Both the position numbers and the translations under genes were made by a program. This document shows, in pieces, positions 9,983 to 20,743 of a stretch of 30,116 bases of DNA (position 1 is the stretch's first letter; each line of letters starts with the position of its first letter). Source of the stretch: Amphimedon queenslandica (taxonomy: Eukaryota > Porifera > Demospongiae > Haplosclerida > Niphatidae); contig NW_003546644.1 of NCBI RefSeq assembly GCF_000090795.2, positions 55,276 to 85,391 on the forward strand. Reading direction: 5' to 3'. Below the pieces are notes generated by a model. That model was not told the origin of the DNA. It worked only from the letters and a program-made list of their open reading frames with translations, and ran no database searches.

Positions 9983-10907
9983 TTATTCTGATGGGAAAGG
10001 TGTCAATGTTTTTGCAACAAAACAATCATAAAGATGGGTCCTCATTTCATGCTGCTTGAAGTTCAGTTTAGTCATATCATTGCCAAAAAGTAGACCAGTT
10101 GCATTGGCTATTGCGAACAGTCGACAATCATTGCTACCTGCTTGCTGTTGAGCATGAATTTGGACAATTCTTGTCTTGGATTCCTCAAACAAGTTACGTA
10201 TCACCTTTTTTGTATTTTTATTTACTCTTAAAAACAGAGTCGTAGACATGTACTACAGCTGTTCAGTACATACAAAAGTGGATGCAACTATTCAGTGGTT
10301 ATTTCTATCAAAAATAATTTGAAGACCATTACAAATTTTTTGATTGGTTGTTTGTTTTGTAAAATGGTATATTCAAGTCTGTCTACACTGGTAAATTGAT
10401 TGGCAAGTAGCTTTTGAACAAAATTTATGTGATGATCATTCAATTCCTTCAAATTAGTAATATCAATTTCATCCGCATTTGTCAAAATTTCATTTTTAAT
10501 TTTAAACCAAATGCCTTCCAACGACTAATCTGGCAATGTCAGTACTAGATTTTCAAATTTTCTTTTTGCTTGGTGGTTCTACTTCACTGGCGAGGTCTAT
10601 GCCTGATGAATCTGGAGCCATGCTTGTCAATTTCTTGATTTTCTCAATCTCATTGCTTGTATACCAATAAAAGTGTACAAACAAGGAACCTCTAGGACTC
10701 TTTGAGGTAGATCAGTAGTAGCTAGTCGCCTGCCAGCAACTTTACAAAGTATATGACCATTACATCTCACGAAAAGATGACAGATATATGATATTCTTCG
10801 CGGAACATGACCAACTGTTTTATCTCCTCCGTCTTCAGTTGGCTGGGTGACAGCAACGGCATACACGTCATGAAAATTCCCAAACTCTGATGAGCAAGTC
10901 AATGCTT
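9983..10907 (-). pseudogene. GHVPR-domain plus Ulp1/C48-like protease gene, decayed
   Basis: Read on the minus strand, 10907-10627 gives TCSSEFGNFHDVYAVAV, then TVGHVPRRISYICHLFVRC and LEVPCLYTFIG. This is a compact domain that I remember from many transposon-linked proteins of sponges and cnidarians (HIRAN-like in style, identity not verified). After a frameshift come EIEKIKKLTS and a basic EPPSKKKI linker. A Ulp1-type region follows: ELNDHHINFVQKLLANQF (about 10450), a VYDSVFKSK remnant near 10220, and IHAQQQAGSNDCRLFAIANA (about 10160-10100) with the presumed catalytic Cys in NDC. The segment ends LNFKQHEMRTHLYDC…LTPFPSE. The expected His-bearing HW segment near 10270 is garbled, and several stops and frameshifts are present. 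By family, C48 enzymes cleave SUMO-like proteins, and many transposons carry them. The copia fragment abuts its 5' side. Confidence 0.55.
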
Positions 10908-10914
10908 CTTGTTT

Positions 10915-12998
10915 TCGAGGACATTACATATTTAAGGCGATTTGGACCCCCTATGTAGGAAAGAGTTAGACTCATTGATAAGACAATAGCCTTTTGCTTG
11001 ATTACTGTATCAAATGAACCGTAGCTTTTGAGCTTTCTTACTCTACTTTCCGTCTCTGATAACATCTGGAATGTATGCATAGGCCATGCAACTAAACACT
11101 CTTAAATGACTCACATTAGGCTTTCTTCCATACCACTTTTCATAGGGAGTTTTCTTCTCTGCCACTGATCTTGTTGGCACTTTGTTCTTCAAGTATGCAG
11201 CTGTTGAGACTGCTTCTGCCCAGTACTTCTGAGGTAGTCCTGCGTTAGCCATCATAGCACGTGCAGACTCCATCAGGGTTCTGTTAGCCCTCTCTGAGAC
11301 CCCATTCTGAGCAGGTGAATATGGAGCAGTTAGCTCGTGATGTATCCCTCTAGCATCAGTATGCTTCAAATTCTCTTGACATGTAGTCCCCTCCATTATC
11401 TGATCTGAGAGTCCCTATTCGTTTACCACACTTGTTGGTAGCATATGCTTCAAATTGCTTGAATTTCTGAAGTACTTCAGATTATTATTTATTCTTCAGG
11501 AAGTACACCTTACAATAATTCGAGTTATCATCTATGAATATTTATTTCCTCTAATAGAATCTGTGGGCATAGGTCCACATACATCACTATGCACACACTG
11601 TAGCTTTCTCAATGAGCAAATTTCTCCAGTAGATTTGAAGGGTTTACGGCACATCTTGCCTTCAACACATTCTTCACAAAATGATAGTGCTGCACACTTA
11701 GGAAGCTCCATTCCTCTTACCAGCCAATGATTAGTCATCTCTCTCGGTTGCGGTTCATTTAGATGACCTAACCTCTGGTGCCACAGATCAACTTTTCCTT
11801 TTGTTACTGGAACTGAGGCTTGTTCTCGAATCATAGCTTCACACTGCAAATAGTATAGCTTGTCTGCAAGAGATCCCATCCCAACTAGCTTTCCCTTACT
11901 GTCAGGAATATGGCAGTTTGTCTTTCCAAATCTAATAGTGTTGCCACAATTAGCTACTGCTCTCACTGAAAAGAGATTACAAGCTAGCTTTGGGATGTAC
12001 ATAACATTGTACATGATGCCTCTCTTTGGTCTGCTTATTTGGAACTTCAATAGAAGATTGATGTTACCCTTCCCAAAGGCCTCTCCTGTAGGCCCATCTC
12101 CCAGATATACCTTCTTGGTTGTCTCGAATTCACTGTAATCAACCAAGAGCTCTCTCCTCTGTGTCATATGACTAGAAGCCCCTGAGTCTATGATCCAGTC
12201 CTTGGAATCACACACTGTAGACATTGTGAATGCTGCCACTGATTCTGAGTCAGACGACTTCATCCCACGAGATTCTGTAGCAGGCTTTGCTCTGTGCTTA
12301 GCAGGCGTGGTAGACTGTCTCTGCTGATGACAAATCTTAAGACAATCTTTATGGAAGTGTCCAGCTTCTCCACACTGGAAACACATCTCTCTCATGTGAC
12401 CTCCTTTCTCATGCTTTCCAGCAAGGGCACGTCCAGTCCCATTGTTTGCTGTCTTGCCGCTACTCCATTTCAGCCTCTGCTCCTCATTCATTAGCGACTG
12501 TTGAGTATAGCTCAGAGTGATGACATTTTTATCCTCTAAAGCTGTTACTAGATTGGAATAGCTAGAAGGTAGACTTTCCAACAGCGTGACTACTTGGTCC
12601 TCTTCTGTTATGGGTGCATTAAGAGCAGCTAACCTGTCCGTCAGCTCCTTCATTCTCTTAATGTGCTCTTCCATGCTAGTCCCTTCCTTCATTTCCATAC
12701 GGAAGTACTGCTTCTTGAGCATCTACTTATTCACCATCGTGTCCCATTCGAAATGATCACCGAGTGCTTTCAAAGCTCCCAATGGTTCTTCATACGAGGT
12801 AGCCAGATACAGCTGAGAGGACTCCATAGACATCACTATAGTGGAGAATGCTTTCTGAGACCTGCTTCTAAACTCTGCTTCTTGTGCGGTCGTGGGGTTC
12901 TCTTTCAGAACCTCTTTGCCGGTAACGATATCCCACAGACCCTTCGATAAAAGATGCTTTAACTGGAACTTCCATGTCATCCAATTTGATGAGTTCAT
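10915..12998 (-). pseudogene. copia gag-protease-integrase polyprotein, broken
   Basis: The frame starts at 12998 (MNSSNWMTWKFQLKHLL), the usual copia Gag opening. It has one in-frame TAG at 12725-12723 and continues open to 11532. Gag ends in a zinc knuckle, CFQCGEAGHFHKDC (CX2CX4HX4C, about 12380-12340). The protease active site is DWIIDSGASSHMT (about 12200). A pre-integrase GAG domain shows DLWHQRLGHLN, and the integrase core begins VHSDVCGPMPTDS. A frameshift near 11536 and two stops precede GTLRSDNGGDYMS. Another frameshift near 11370 restores SPAQNGVSERANRTLMESA (with the catalytic Glu in SER), KYWAEAV, and NVSHLRVFSCMAYAYIPD. After 11043 only a frameshifted KLRFI..Y remnant remains, and then homology ends. 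The three integrase acidic positions can be recognised, but this copy cannot make a full polyprotein. Confidence 0.8.
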
Positions 12999-13096
12999 CT
13001 TGTCAATCGACCATCTGTCAGATTCTCACATCCTTCTTTTGTAAGCAGCAGTTTCTAAGTTTTAGTAATAATTCAGCAGCAATTTCTCAGCCTCAA

Positions 13097-13120
13097 GCAT
13101 GAACTGGGCTCATAACCTGT
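13097..13120 (-). other. copia-type primer binding site (half initiator tRNA)
   Basis: On the minus strand this reads ACAGGTTATGAGCCCAGTTC followed by ATGC. It lies right behind the presumed LTR end (ACA) and is almost the Drosophila copia primer site, which pairs with the anticodon stem-loop of initiator tRNA-Met (a half tRNA) rather than with a 3' CCA end. On the plus strand it looks like the CTGGGCTCATAACC anticodon arm of that tRNA. Its place between LTR and gag supports the role. Confidence 0.65.
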
Positions 13121-13270
13121 TTTAATACTAATAGTGGTAACAAGTTGAAGTTAAACTGACAAACTCAAGTTATCATAGAATGAATGGAAACAGAAGAGCA
13201 GAATGTAGAATGGTGTATGCGTAAAGAATCAATAGAACAACTATGACAGCACACTTATAAATGGGACACA
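13118..13270 (-). repeat. Presumed 5' LTR of the copia element
   Basis: This is defined on one side by the primer site (LTR ending ..TTAAAACA on the minus strand) and on the other by the return of repeat block A near 13272. On the minus strand it would begin TGTGTCCCATTTATAAGTGT, giving TG..CA ends and a TATA-like TTTATAAG near the start. A length of about 150 bp is short but within the copia range. The outer boundary is uncertain by about 15 bases because no second LTR is present for comparison. Confidence 0.5.
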
Positions 13271-13272
13271 AA

Positions 13273-14050
13273 TTAATAACTAAATATTTGCATAAACTTG
13301 GACTTGAACAGTTTTATGACACATTAAGATAGCGCTTTGAAGCAATTAATTATTCATTGGGAGGATAGAACAAATTTTATCTCTTCTTCTGATAAGATGG
13401 AGGACTTTTAATTTTTGTGTGGATTTATAAAATTTGGTTACAGTCTTAAGTAATTTGGCAATATATTGAGTACCTTTACCAGCTTGACTAATTAAAAAGG
13501 CTCAGCCATTTTGATAGGAAATAGGCCACTAACTGTCTGAATGTGAAGGTGGTATAACTGGCTAGTTTTTGTTTGCATGCTGTCGCTTGAGCCTCTCTTG
13601 AGATGGGTCCTGATACCTATCTAAAAAATACTGGCAATATCTAATGTAATGTAATGTACAGTGCACCTATTATTGGTAAAATTAATCTTTTTTTATGCCT
13701 TTGAATTGATCTAAAGTTCCCTTCAGTCCTGAAGCAGTTTTTAAGAGTGCATATAGCCATTTGCTGGCAATGGGCCACTCACTGCAGTCTTTGGTTCAAG
13801 GTTGTACTTGTCTTGTTCTGTTTGCTTGCTATAGCTAGAGCCTCATGTGAGATCAAGTCTTATTTTCTGTTCTTTGATTTACAAATTTGTATAATAGGTG
13901 GTAACACTGCTGGTACAACACTGTCTTGTGTACTTAACTTTTTTCAGGAGCAGAGCAATGCTTTTAGGAAGTTACCCTTCAACATCACTTTGTTTTAGTT
14001 CCACTATTCTCTCCACTATCCTTTTCCTTTGCCAATTGCCACTATTGTAA
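13273..14050. repeat. Repeat block set A-B-C-D, copy 1
   Basis: Four sub-blocks that recur elsewhere follow in order. A (about 13273-13370) has ACACATTAAG and AGCGCTTTGA. B (about 13480-13640) has CAGCCATTTTGAT, AAGGTGGTATAACTG and TGAGATGGGTCCTGATACC. C (about 13715-13745) has CCCTTCAGTCCTGAAGCAG. D (about 13755-14050) has GCTGGCAATGGGCCACTCAC and ends in a C/T-rich part. Open frames inside D are short and not conserved. Confidence 0.75.
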
Positions 14051-14484
14051 CTATATTCCACTTGTGCGTGTGTAGTAGTTCTAACATTACCTGCACTGTG
14101 TACCACGAAAATTATGATAAATTTAAGGAAAGTTTTGACACTGCATTTCTCTATCTCGGAAGATTTAATCTTTCGTTACCTTTATCAGCCGAGGCATATT
14201 CATGCTGTGGAAATTGAAATTGAGCTATTGCACATTTTTTGAAAGAAGTTCTTCATTATACATTGCACTCTGTATAGAATTCCAGGATTTTTTATTAATT
14301 TGGTACCTGCATTTTATCTCAAATATCCAATGAAGATTTGACTTCGTTTACAATGTTCTTTCAACGTTATAGCTACATATTTCTTCACTTTTGTCAGAAT
14401 GACTGCATAGTATCACAATGCATTGTAGATTGCATTAATACTTGCACTGTAGTACATGGATAGAATGACGAAAAGCAGGCACAT

Positions 14485-15150
14485 AGTTAATGGCTCACCA
14501 TTGGAACTAAGTTAAATTTATATTTTTTGAATAAACTTAATTGAAGTTTGGACTTGAATGCATCTATAACACATTAAGGAAGCGCTTTGAGTCAATTAAT
14601 TATTCAGAAATAGGGTAGGGCAAAATTTATTTCTTGTTTTGATAAGCTGGATTTACCTTAATTTTCGCTTAGATTTAAGAAAATGTGATGATATTCTTAA
14701 GTATTTTTGGCAGTGTATCAATACCTATATTTAGCAAACTAGCTTGACTAGTTTAAATAGGTTCAGCCATTCTGATAAAGAATAGGCAACTCAGTGCCTG
14801 CTTGTCAAGGTGGCATAACTGTCTTGTTTTTGTTTGCATGCTGTGGCATGAGCCTGTCTTGAGATGGGCCATGATACATTATCCAGAGAATACTATCAAT
14901 ATCTAATGTAATGTACAGTGTCCTTTCATTGTCAGCATACAGTTATGTCACTGACCATAATTCAGACAGCCATCACTGTACCACCTGAAGAAGTTGCAGA
15001 TAGTACTGCTTCATTTTTTTTATTGGTTTTGTTTTATTACCCATAAGTGCTTAACAGGTGACCTGTGAAAGAATGGCACGAGACTGGCAATAACTATACA
15101 ACTGAACTCTTGGCAGTGGTTATTCAAAGCCCATTTGCCTTTGGACTTTT
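14485..15150. repeat. Repeat block set A-B-F, copy 2
   Basis: A (14485-14610), B (about 14730-14920) and a further block F (about 14940-15150; CATAAGTGCTTAACAGGTGA, AACTGAACTCTTGGCAGTGG) match the set at 26016-26660 in order and spacing. B here includes CAGCCATTCTGATAAAGAAT and GTCTTGAGATGGGCCATGAT. No coding region was seen. Confidence 0.75.
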
Positions 15151-15329
15151 GATATTTTTGCAATCACAATTAACTTAAAAACAGGAGTGATATCATGGTT
15201 TTTCTTCAATATAATAACTTTTTGCTTGTGAAAGTAATTAATCTAGTTTATAAGTAATTTGCAAATAGTACTGGCATCTCAGTTTGATGTTTAATTCTTA
15301 GTATCATGAAGTATAAAATAAAAAATATC

Positions 15330-16290
15330 TTTAGTTCAATAAACCAACTGGTCATCATGTATGCATACCTGGCTCAACTATTTTCAAACCCCCAGCAGAG
15401 ATGAACCATTCACTGCCACTCAGCATGTCAAATTGGTGTAGCTAAAACTTGTCTTGAGATGGGGTCTGATCTATCTATAGAATACTTGTAATATGCACAC
15501 AACCCGAATTCCATAGCATTTGTTTCCAACCCCCACTTGCCTTTTGAATTTGTCTGTCCTTCATCTAAAACTGACTAGTTAATTAATTGTATTTTTTCCC
15601 CTGGAATTCATCCAAAATGTTCCCTTCAGTCCTGGAGCAGTTATTATGTAGAAACCAAAACAATTATTTTGATATAATTTTAGTCCCCAGAAGAACAGAC
15701 CTGGAGTATGCACTAAAGTTGAGCTCCAGCAAAACAACTTATGAAATAAACTCATTATATGTATATTTTGAAGCATTTCTAAGTTTGAAATAAATGTCAG
15801 GTATCAGGCTCAGTTCTTGCTAGAGCAGTCTCTTTGTGTTGTCATTAGAAACAGAGACTTAGTGAAGGATTGTTTTATGAAATGTAAAAGAATGGCATTG
15901 GATCTGTCATATAAAGAAGTTGAAATGGTGCATTGTTCGTACCTATATTAATTAATCTTATTTCATTTCTTGGAAATGACATAAAAGGTCCCTTCAGTCC
16001 TGGAGCAGGACCAGTCATTTGCTGGCAATGGGCCACTCACTGCAATCTTTTGTTCAAGTTTGTACTTGTCTTTTTCTGTTGCTTGCTATAGCTAAAGCCT
16101 GATGTGAGATGGAGTCTTATTTTTTGTTCTTTGATTTATAATTTTGTAAAATAGGTGGTAACAAACTGCTGGTAAAACACTGGTTTATGCCTTAGTTTAT
16201 TATCAGTGGCAGAAGCAATACTTTTAGAAAGTTTCTCTTTACTGTAACTTTGTTTTACTTCCACTATTCTTTATTACACTTCTCCTACAT
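15330..16290. repeat. Repeat blocks B(partial)-G-C-H-C-D
   Basis: A weak B module (15360-15480) is followed by G (about 15500-15610; CACTTGCCTTTTGAATTTGT). C (15620) reads CCCTTCAGTCCTGGAGCAG and H (about 15790-15915) has CTTTGTGTTGTCATTAGAAA. A second C lies near 15990. D (16015-16290) is a close copy of 13755-14050. D therefore recurs about 2.26 kb apart as a direct repeat. Confidence 0.7.
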
Positions 16291-16401
16291 ATACATATGC
16301 ATGTGTTTCATAGAACTTATGTGACATTGTAGTGAGACTGCATCATAGAGGTTTTGGTCTTACTTAAATTTTCAAAGGCTTGTAATATCTTCACGTAACT
16401 G

Positions 16402-16920
16402 TTGAAAGTGGTTAAGTTTCATAGTATGGGTGAATCAGAGCCGTGCATTATAAAAATATTTGCCCCACTGTGTGACACCTTAGTTGGTCGACCAAGATTT
16501 AGTATTCCCAAAGCTCAGCTTGAGTACCTTGTAGAGAATAACTTCACCACACCACAAATGGCAAGCATTATTGGAGTATCCTTTCGAACCATTCATCGCA
16601 GACTACCTGATTTTGATGTATCACTCTCTTCTAAGCATTTAAACTTCACGGATAATGAGCTTGATGAAATTGTAAATGGTGTCCCAAAAAAACCACCCTT
16701 GCAATGTGTGGAACAAAGCAAATGCAGAGACATCTTTTCAGTTTGGGATTAAGGGTCCAGCAGAGCAGTGAGAGAGTCTCAAAGGCCAATTGATTCTCAC
16801 TGTAGCATCATTCATCGACTCCATACTATCAATAGAAGGAGTTACAAGGTCAGGGCTCCTCGATCATTGTGCCACATTGACGGGAACCACAAATTTATTC
16901 AGTGAGCTTATATACACCAT
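16402..16920 (+). pseudogene. HTH/rve integrase fragment interrupted by a MITE
   Basis: Family homology starts near 16460 (APLCDTLVGRPRFSIPKAQL) and runs through LEYLVENNFTTPQMASIIG, VSFRTIHRRL and FTDNELDEIVN. The frame stops at 16750. Past a frame change come RESQRPIDSHCSIIHRL, NRRSYKVRAP and CHIDGNHKFIQ (first catalytic Asp, about 16880), where the family has WHIDGNHKLIRW. A stop follows at once, and a CACTG-ended element begins at 16925. Sequence from 16402 to 16455 does not match the other copies. The fragment keeps the DNA-binding part and the first Asp only. It is closer to the 371-832 and 28278-28555 copies than to the 2821-4140 copy. Confidence 0.65.
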
Positions 16921-16924
16921 AATT

Positions 16925-17127
16925 CACTGTTAAAACTGAGGTGTTGGCATACACTCGTGGGTGTTACAAATTTGGGTGTTGTTTACTATTGGGGTGTTGA
17001 ATCAATCTAGCTTGGTGTTGTTCTATTGAAAGAGGGGTGTTACTACAACACTACAACTTGCGTCAAAGTTAAAGGATAGCCATGACACCCTTACAGGTGT
17101 TGCAATAACACTGTATTTAATACAGTG
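16925..17127. mobile_element. MITE with CACTG..CAGTG ends and GGTGTT subterminal repeats
   Basis: The 203-bp element begins CACTGTTAAAAC and ends TTTAATACAGTG. Inside there are at least six GGTGTT motifs in plus orientation and one ACACCC in the opposite orientation. The right end is itself the palindrome CACTGTATTTAATACAGTG (17109-17127). CACTG ends occur in CACTA- and Chapaev-like DNA transposons. The target duplication is unclear. It sits just after the first catalytic motif of the integrase fragment. Confidence 0.55.
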
Positions 17128-17444
17128 TTAACAAGTCAATTAGTGTCTGTCAATTGTTTGGAGTGCCATGGGAGATCAAAACTCTACACAACAGGAACAC
17201 ACCTGGCCCTGGGCATTTGTTCCTGAACCTAGTATGGATTGTCATTAAGTGTCAGGAGTAACTTTTGAAAATTTCTTCTTTATTTAATTTTCAGCCAAAC
17301 AGTTATTTGGGTAAACACATCCTTGGTTTTCTTTCCATATGACTTTAATCAAAGCAGCTGATGGTTTTGTACTTTTTACATCAAGGTTGAAGAAGACTTT
17401 GCATACAGTACTGGCACCTCGTGAAGTGTATTGCTGAGTGATAT

Positions 17445-18300
17445 CATTGGAACTACATTAAATTTATATTTTTGCATGAATTTGGAAGACTTGGACACTG
17501 GCACTTTTATGACACATTAAGAAAGCGTTTTGAATTAACTAATTATGCAGAAAGAGACAAGACAACATTTATTTCTTGTTTTGATAAGCTGGAAGAATTT
17601 TAATTTTAGTGTGGATTTATATAATGTGTTGATATTCTTAAGTAATTTTGGCAATATATCAATACCTATATATTTAGCAAACAAGCTTGACTAATTAAAT
17701 AAGGCTTAGACATTTTGATAAAGAATAGGCAACTCACTGTTGGCTTGACAAGTTGGTATAACTGTCTTGGTTTTTTTTTGCGTGTTGTATAAGCTGAGCC
17801 TCAGTTGAGATTGGGCCTGATGCCTTATCTATAGAATACTGGTAATATCCACAGAACCCAATATCTATAGCATTGGTTTTCAAAAGCTTACGTCACTTGC
17901 CTATTGACTGTGTCTCCGTCCTTTTAAAAGCTAAAACTAAATTTGATCAGTGAATTAATTATATTGTATGTCTTGGAATTGATCCAATAGTTCCCTTCAG
18001 TCCTGGAGCTGTTTTTTGCAAGCCCAATAAAATATTTGGAAAGTAATCTAGGTAAGACCCTCAGAAGAAATACGATTCAGAAGGTCCATCATTACAACAG
18101 ATAAATTGAACTAACCATGTGATTTATAGTTGTGACATTTTCACATTTGACATTAATGTGAGGCATTAGGCACGGTTTTACAAAGTCTTGCTAGGGCTGT
18201 TTCTTTGTGTTATCATTGGAAGGAGTGACTTTATAAAGGATTTAATTATGAAATGTAAAATAATGGCATTTGATTTGGTCACTTTAAGAATGCATCGTGT
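17445..18300. repeat. Repeat block set A-B-G-C-H, copy 3
   Basis: A (17445-17550; ACACATTAAGAAAGCG), B (about 17680-17840; ATTTTGATAAAGAATAGGCA), G (about 17855-17980), C (17994; CCCTTCAGTCCTGGAGC) and H (about 18150-18300; CTTTGTGTTATCATTGGAAG) come in the same order as elsewhere. No coding region was found. Confidence 0.75.
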
Positions 18301-18619
18301 AAATTGTATTATTTAGGCGGAATTTGTTGGGTAGATGGGCTCATGTACAGGTTGCTTGACACGTAGCAGCAAACTGGCTTAATTGTCAAGAGCATAGTCC
18401 CCAAATATGTAACACAGATTAATGCAACTTTGTTTAAAATTTTTGTTCACAAAAACTATCAGTAAAATTTCTGTCACTAGCTGCTATGATAATTTGTTTA
18501 AATTTCATCAATAATCTTTGGAAAGCCTGCCAGCTTTGATAAATAGTCCCGGCACCTACTTCTGAGTTTATTCTTACTAATATAATGGAGTATAGAGTAA
18601 CAAACTTTCAAATGCACTT

Positions 18620-19320
18620 GACCCACTGGTCATTTAGGCATATGTGGCTTAACCTATTTTTGAAAACTTTCTTGATTAATTTTTTAAAAGCGCCAGCCAA
18701 TTTCATAAAAATGCACCACCAACTGCCACATGTGGCATTGGCTTGTCAAGGTGGAATGGTTACCTATCACTTGACAATTAATATGCAATGCTTTATTCTA
18801 TATTGGTAATGAACTACATTTCAGTGGCAAAATAAATTCAGTTGCATTGCATGTATGTTTATAATGGAATTAATGGTCTTTTTTCATTATAATCCTTCAA
18901 CTGTAATTGTTTTCTATTATTTCCTATGAGACTATAATTAACAAAAGCAAGCACTTATTTAATGGATCACCATTGGAACTAAATTGAATTTATATACTGT
19001 TGCCTAACCTTTATTGGAATTTACTCTTTAGCACATTAATGAGACAGTAAGAAAGCATTTTAATGTTATCAAGTGTTCAGAATGAGGAGAAGAGGATAAT
19101 TTTGCAATTTTACCAAAATGTTGTTGCGTTGTCATGTAACTTGGCATGAATCTTTGGCAAACTAGATTGACTAATTAAAAAAGACCCAACCATTTTGATA
19201 AAACAAGGCAACTCACTTTTGGCGTGTGATTGTGGTATAATTGTCTTGTTTTATTTTGTGTGCTGTAGCTAAAGTCTGTCTTAAGGTTGTGTCTGATAAA
19301 AACTTTCAATAGGCACACAA
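18620..19320. repeat. Isolated B module and A-B copy 4
   Basis: A partial B module (18645-18770) contains GCCACATGTGGC and GGCTTGTCAAGGTGG. An A-B pair follows (18960-19320) with CACCATTGGAACTAAATTGA and CAACCATTTTGATAAAACAA. Another short B core lies at 19715-19760. Open frames here follow the repeat, not a gene. Confidence 0.65.
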
Positions 19321-19858
19321 TCAAAATCTGGAGCAGGAGCTTTTATATGCCCACGTGCCTATAAACCTAGGAGGAAAAGGAATCTTGTCTGTATTTTTTT
19401 GTTGCACAGCTAATCTTACTTCTTTTTGTTTATGGATGAAGGATTCAATCTTATGAAATATTTGATGATGAAAAAGTATCAGAATAACTGAATCTCTTTC
19501 ACAAGTGTGAATATTTCTTGTTCTTCGTAGCTTTCAGGATAAAAATTGAATTATTTTCAATTAGAGGAATCATTACGAGCAACTTGACTTTGGATTTAGC
19601 CCTTATGTAGCGTATTTGTTTATCTTGATATTTTTTGTGATAAATAGATAAATGTGATATAGATCTGTAGTTTGGACTAGTATTAAGTTCCACTAATGGG
19701 ACTGACGAAGTAGGCTAGTTACAAATAGGCAACTCACATCCACATGGCAGTGGGCTTGTCAAGGTGGCTAGCAGTACAATACGACTGATGAAATAAACTC
19801 ACAATGTTATAAGTAAAATTAATTATTGTTAGGACAAGAGGCAATTGCTCTACTAATT

Positions 19859-20095
19859 GTGACCATAATTGACAAAAGGTACCTTATGGCGGATTTTAAA
19901 ATTCATCATTATAATGAAAAATATGAACCTGTGGGTGCTCTGTTGAACAACCATTGTTTCTAAAAGTTACATAGCAACTTTTTGCATCCTGTGGAGTATT
20001 TTTATGATAAATGGAGCTCAGGAAGTTGGATTTTTTTGGCTATAAAGACAAATTTCACTACCCGCCATAAGGTACCTTTTGTCAATTATGGTCAC
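19859..20095. mobile_element. 237-bp MITE with perfect 34-bp terminal inverted repeats
   Basis: The left end (19859-19892) starts GTGACCATAATTGACAAAAG and the right end (20062-20095) is its exact reverse complement over 34 bases. AATT flanks both sides (19855-19858 and 20096-20099), a likely 4-bp target duplication, though its palindromic nature makes it ambiguous. The interior has no coding frame. It is a non-autonomous DNA element, and the perfect ends suggest recent insertion. Confidence 0.8.
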
Positions 20096-20197
20096 AATTT
20101 GTTTTGGCGCTATTTGACGTAGAACTTATAACATATTCATCTGTAGCATGAATTCAAAATATACAATATATGGTAGTCATGCTCTTTGATATACAGG

Positions 20198-20235
20198 GTC
20201 CTGATGTCTTTGCGGTGCTATAAAGACGTCAGGAC
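20198..20235. repeat. Hairpin GTCCTGATGTCTTT..AAAGACGTCAGGAC
   Basis: Two 14-base arms with one mismatch are separated by 10 bases. It lies in a gene-free stretch (20100-20850). It could be a small foldback remnant; no function can be assigned. Confidence 0.55.
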
Positions 20236-20743
20236 ATAGGACCAAGGCATTTTTTTCTTGTCAGAAACCTTTGTGAAATTAATATTTGTTGGGATTTAAA
20301 TTAGCACAGGACACCATACAAACATTTGAATATATGCTAGAAACTCCAAAAATTTAGAGCTTCATGAAAATATCAGTTTGATGCATTCTTGTTTCTTAAG
20401 GCTTAGCACACACATGAGGTTTTTAATATAGAGGAGCATTGGCTTTGGTAATCAGAATGTTTTCATTTTGATAAATATTGGCCACTCACGGCAACATTGC
20501 AACCAAAACAAGGCAAGGCTGTATTACCAATGACTGATTTTTGGAACTATAAAACTTCAGTTGTACTGCATATTGACAGTCATTTAATGGTCCTTTTCCA
20601 TTGTATTTCTTCCCTATAGCTATTTGCAATGTATGGTGGCCAAGAAGGCCAATCCTGTAACGGACAGATTTGTGAGTATACAAAACCGTGTACGCTTAAG
20701 TGATGAACGTATATGTACACATTTTAGTTCGTATACGGTGATG

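Larger units (their letters stand above)
10915..13270 (-). mobile_element. Truncated Ty1/copia LTR retrotransposon
   Basis: The element reads on the minus strand: LTR (about 13270-13118), primer site (13120-13097), a leader of about 100 bases, gag-protease-integrase (12998 to about 10920), then an abrupt end. Reverse transcriptase, RNase H and the 3' LTR are missing. On the right it interrupts repeat block A: the sequence beyond about 13272 resumes as TTGCATAAACTTGGACTTGA, which other copies of A carry. On the left it meets the GHVPR/Ulp1-like pseudogene near 10910. Order and motifs are those of Pseudoviridae-type retroelements. Confidence 0.75.

Noticed and set aside
11455..12950. Plus-strand open frames at 11455, 11860, 12294 and 12663
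   Set aside because: Shadows of the minus-strand copia polyprotein.
13097..13120. Possible initiator tRNA-Met gene (anticodon arm CTGGGCTCATAACC)
   Set aside because: No acceptor, D or T arms surround it. Position and orientation fit a copia primer binding site.
17168..17248. Short frame starting MGDQNSTQQEHTWPWAFV
   Set aside because: It has 26 codons only, no conserved motif and no splice partner found, so it is not supportable as a gene.
18585..18809. Plus-strand open frame over a B module
   Set aside because: The same module elsewhere does not keep the frame open, so it is repeat sequence.
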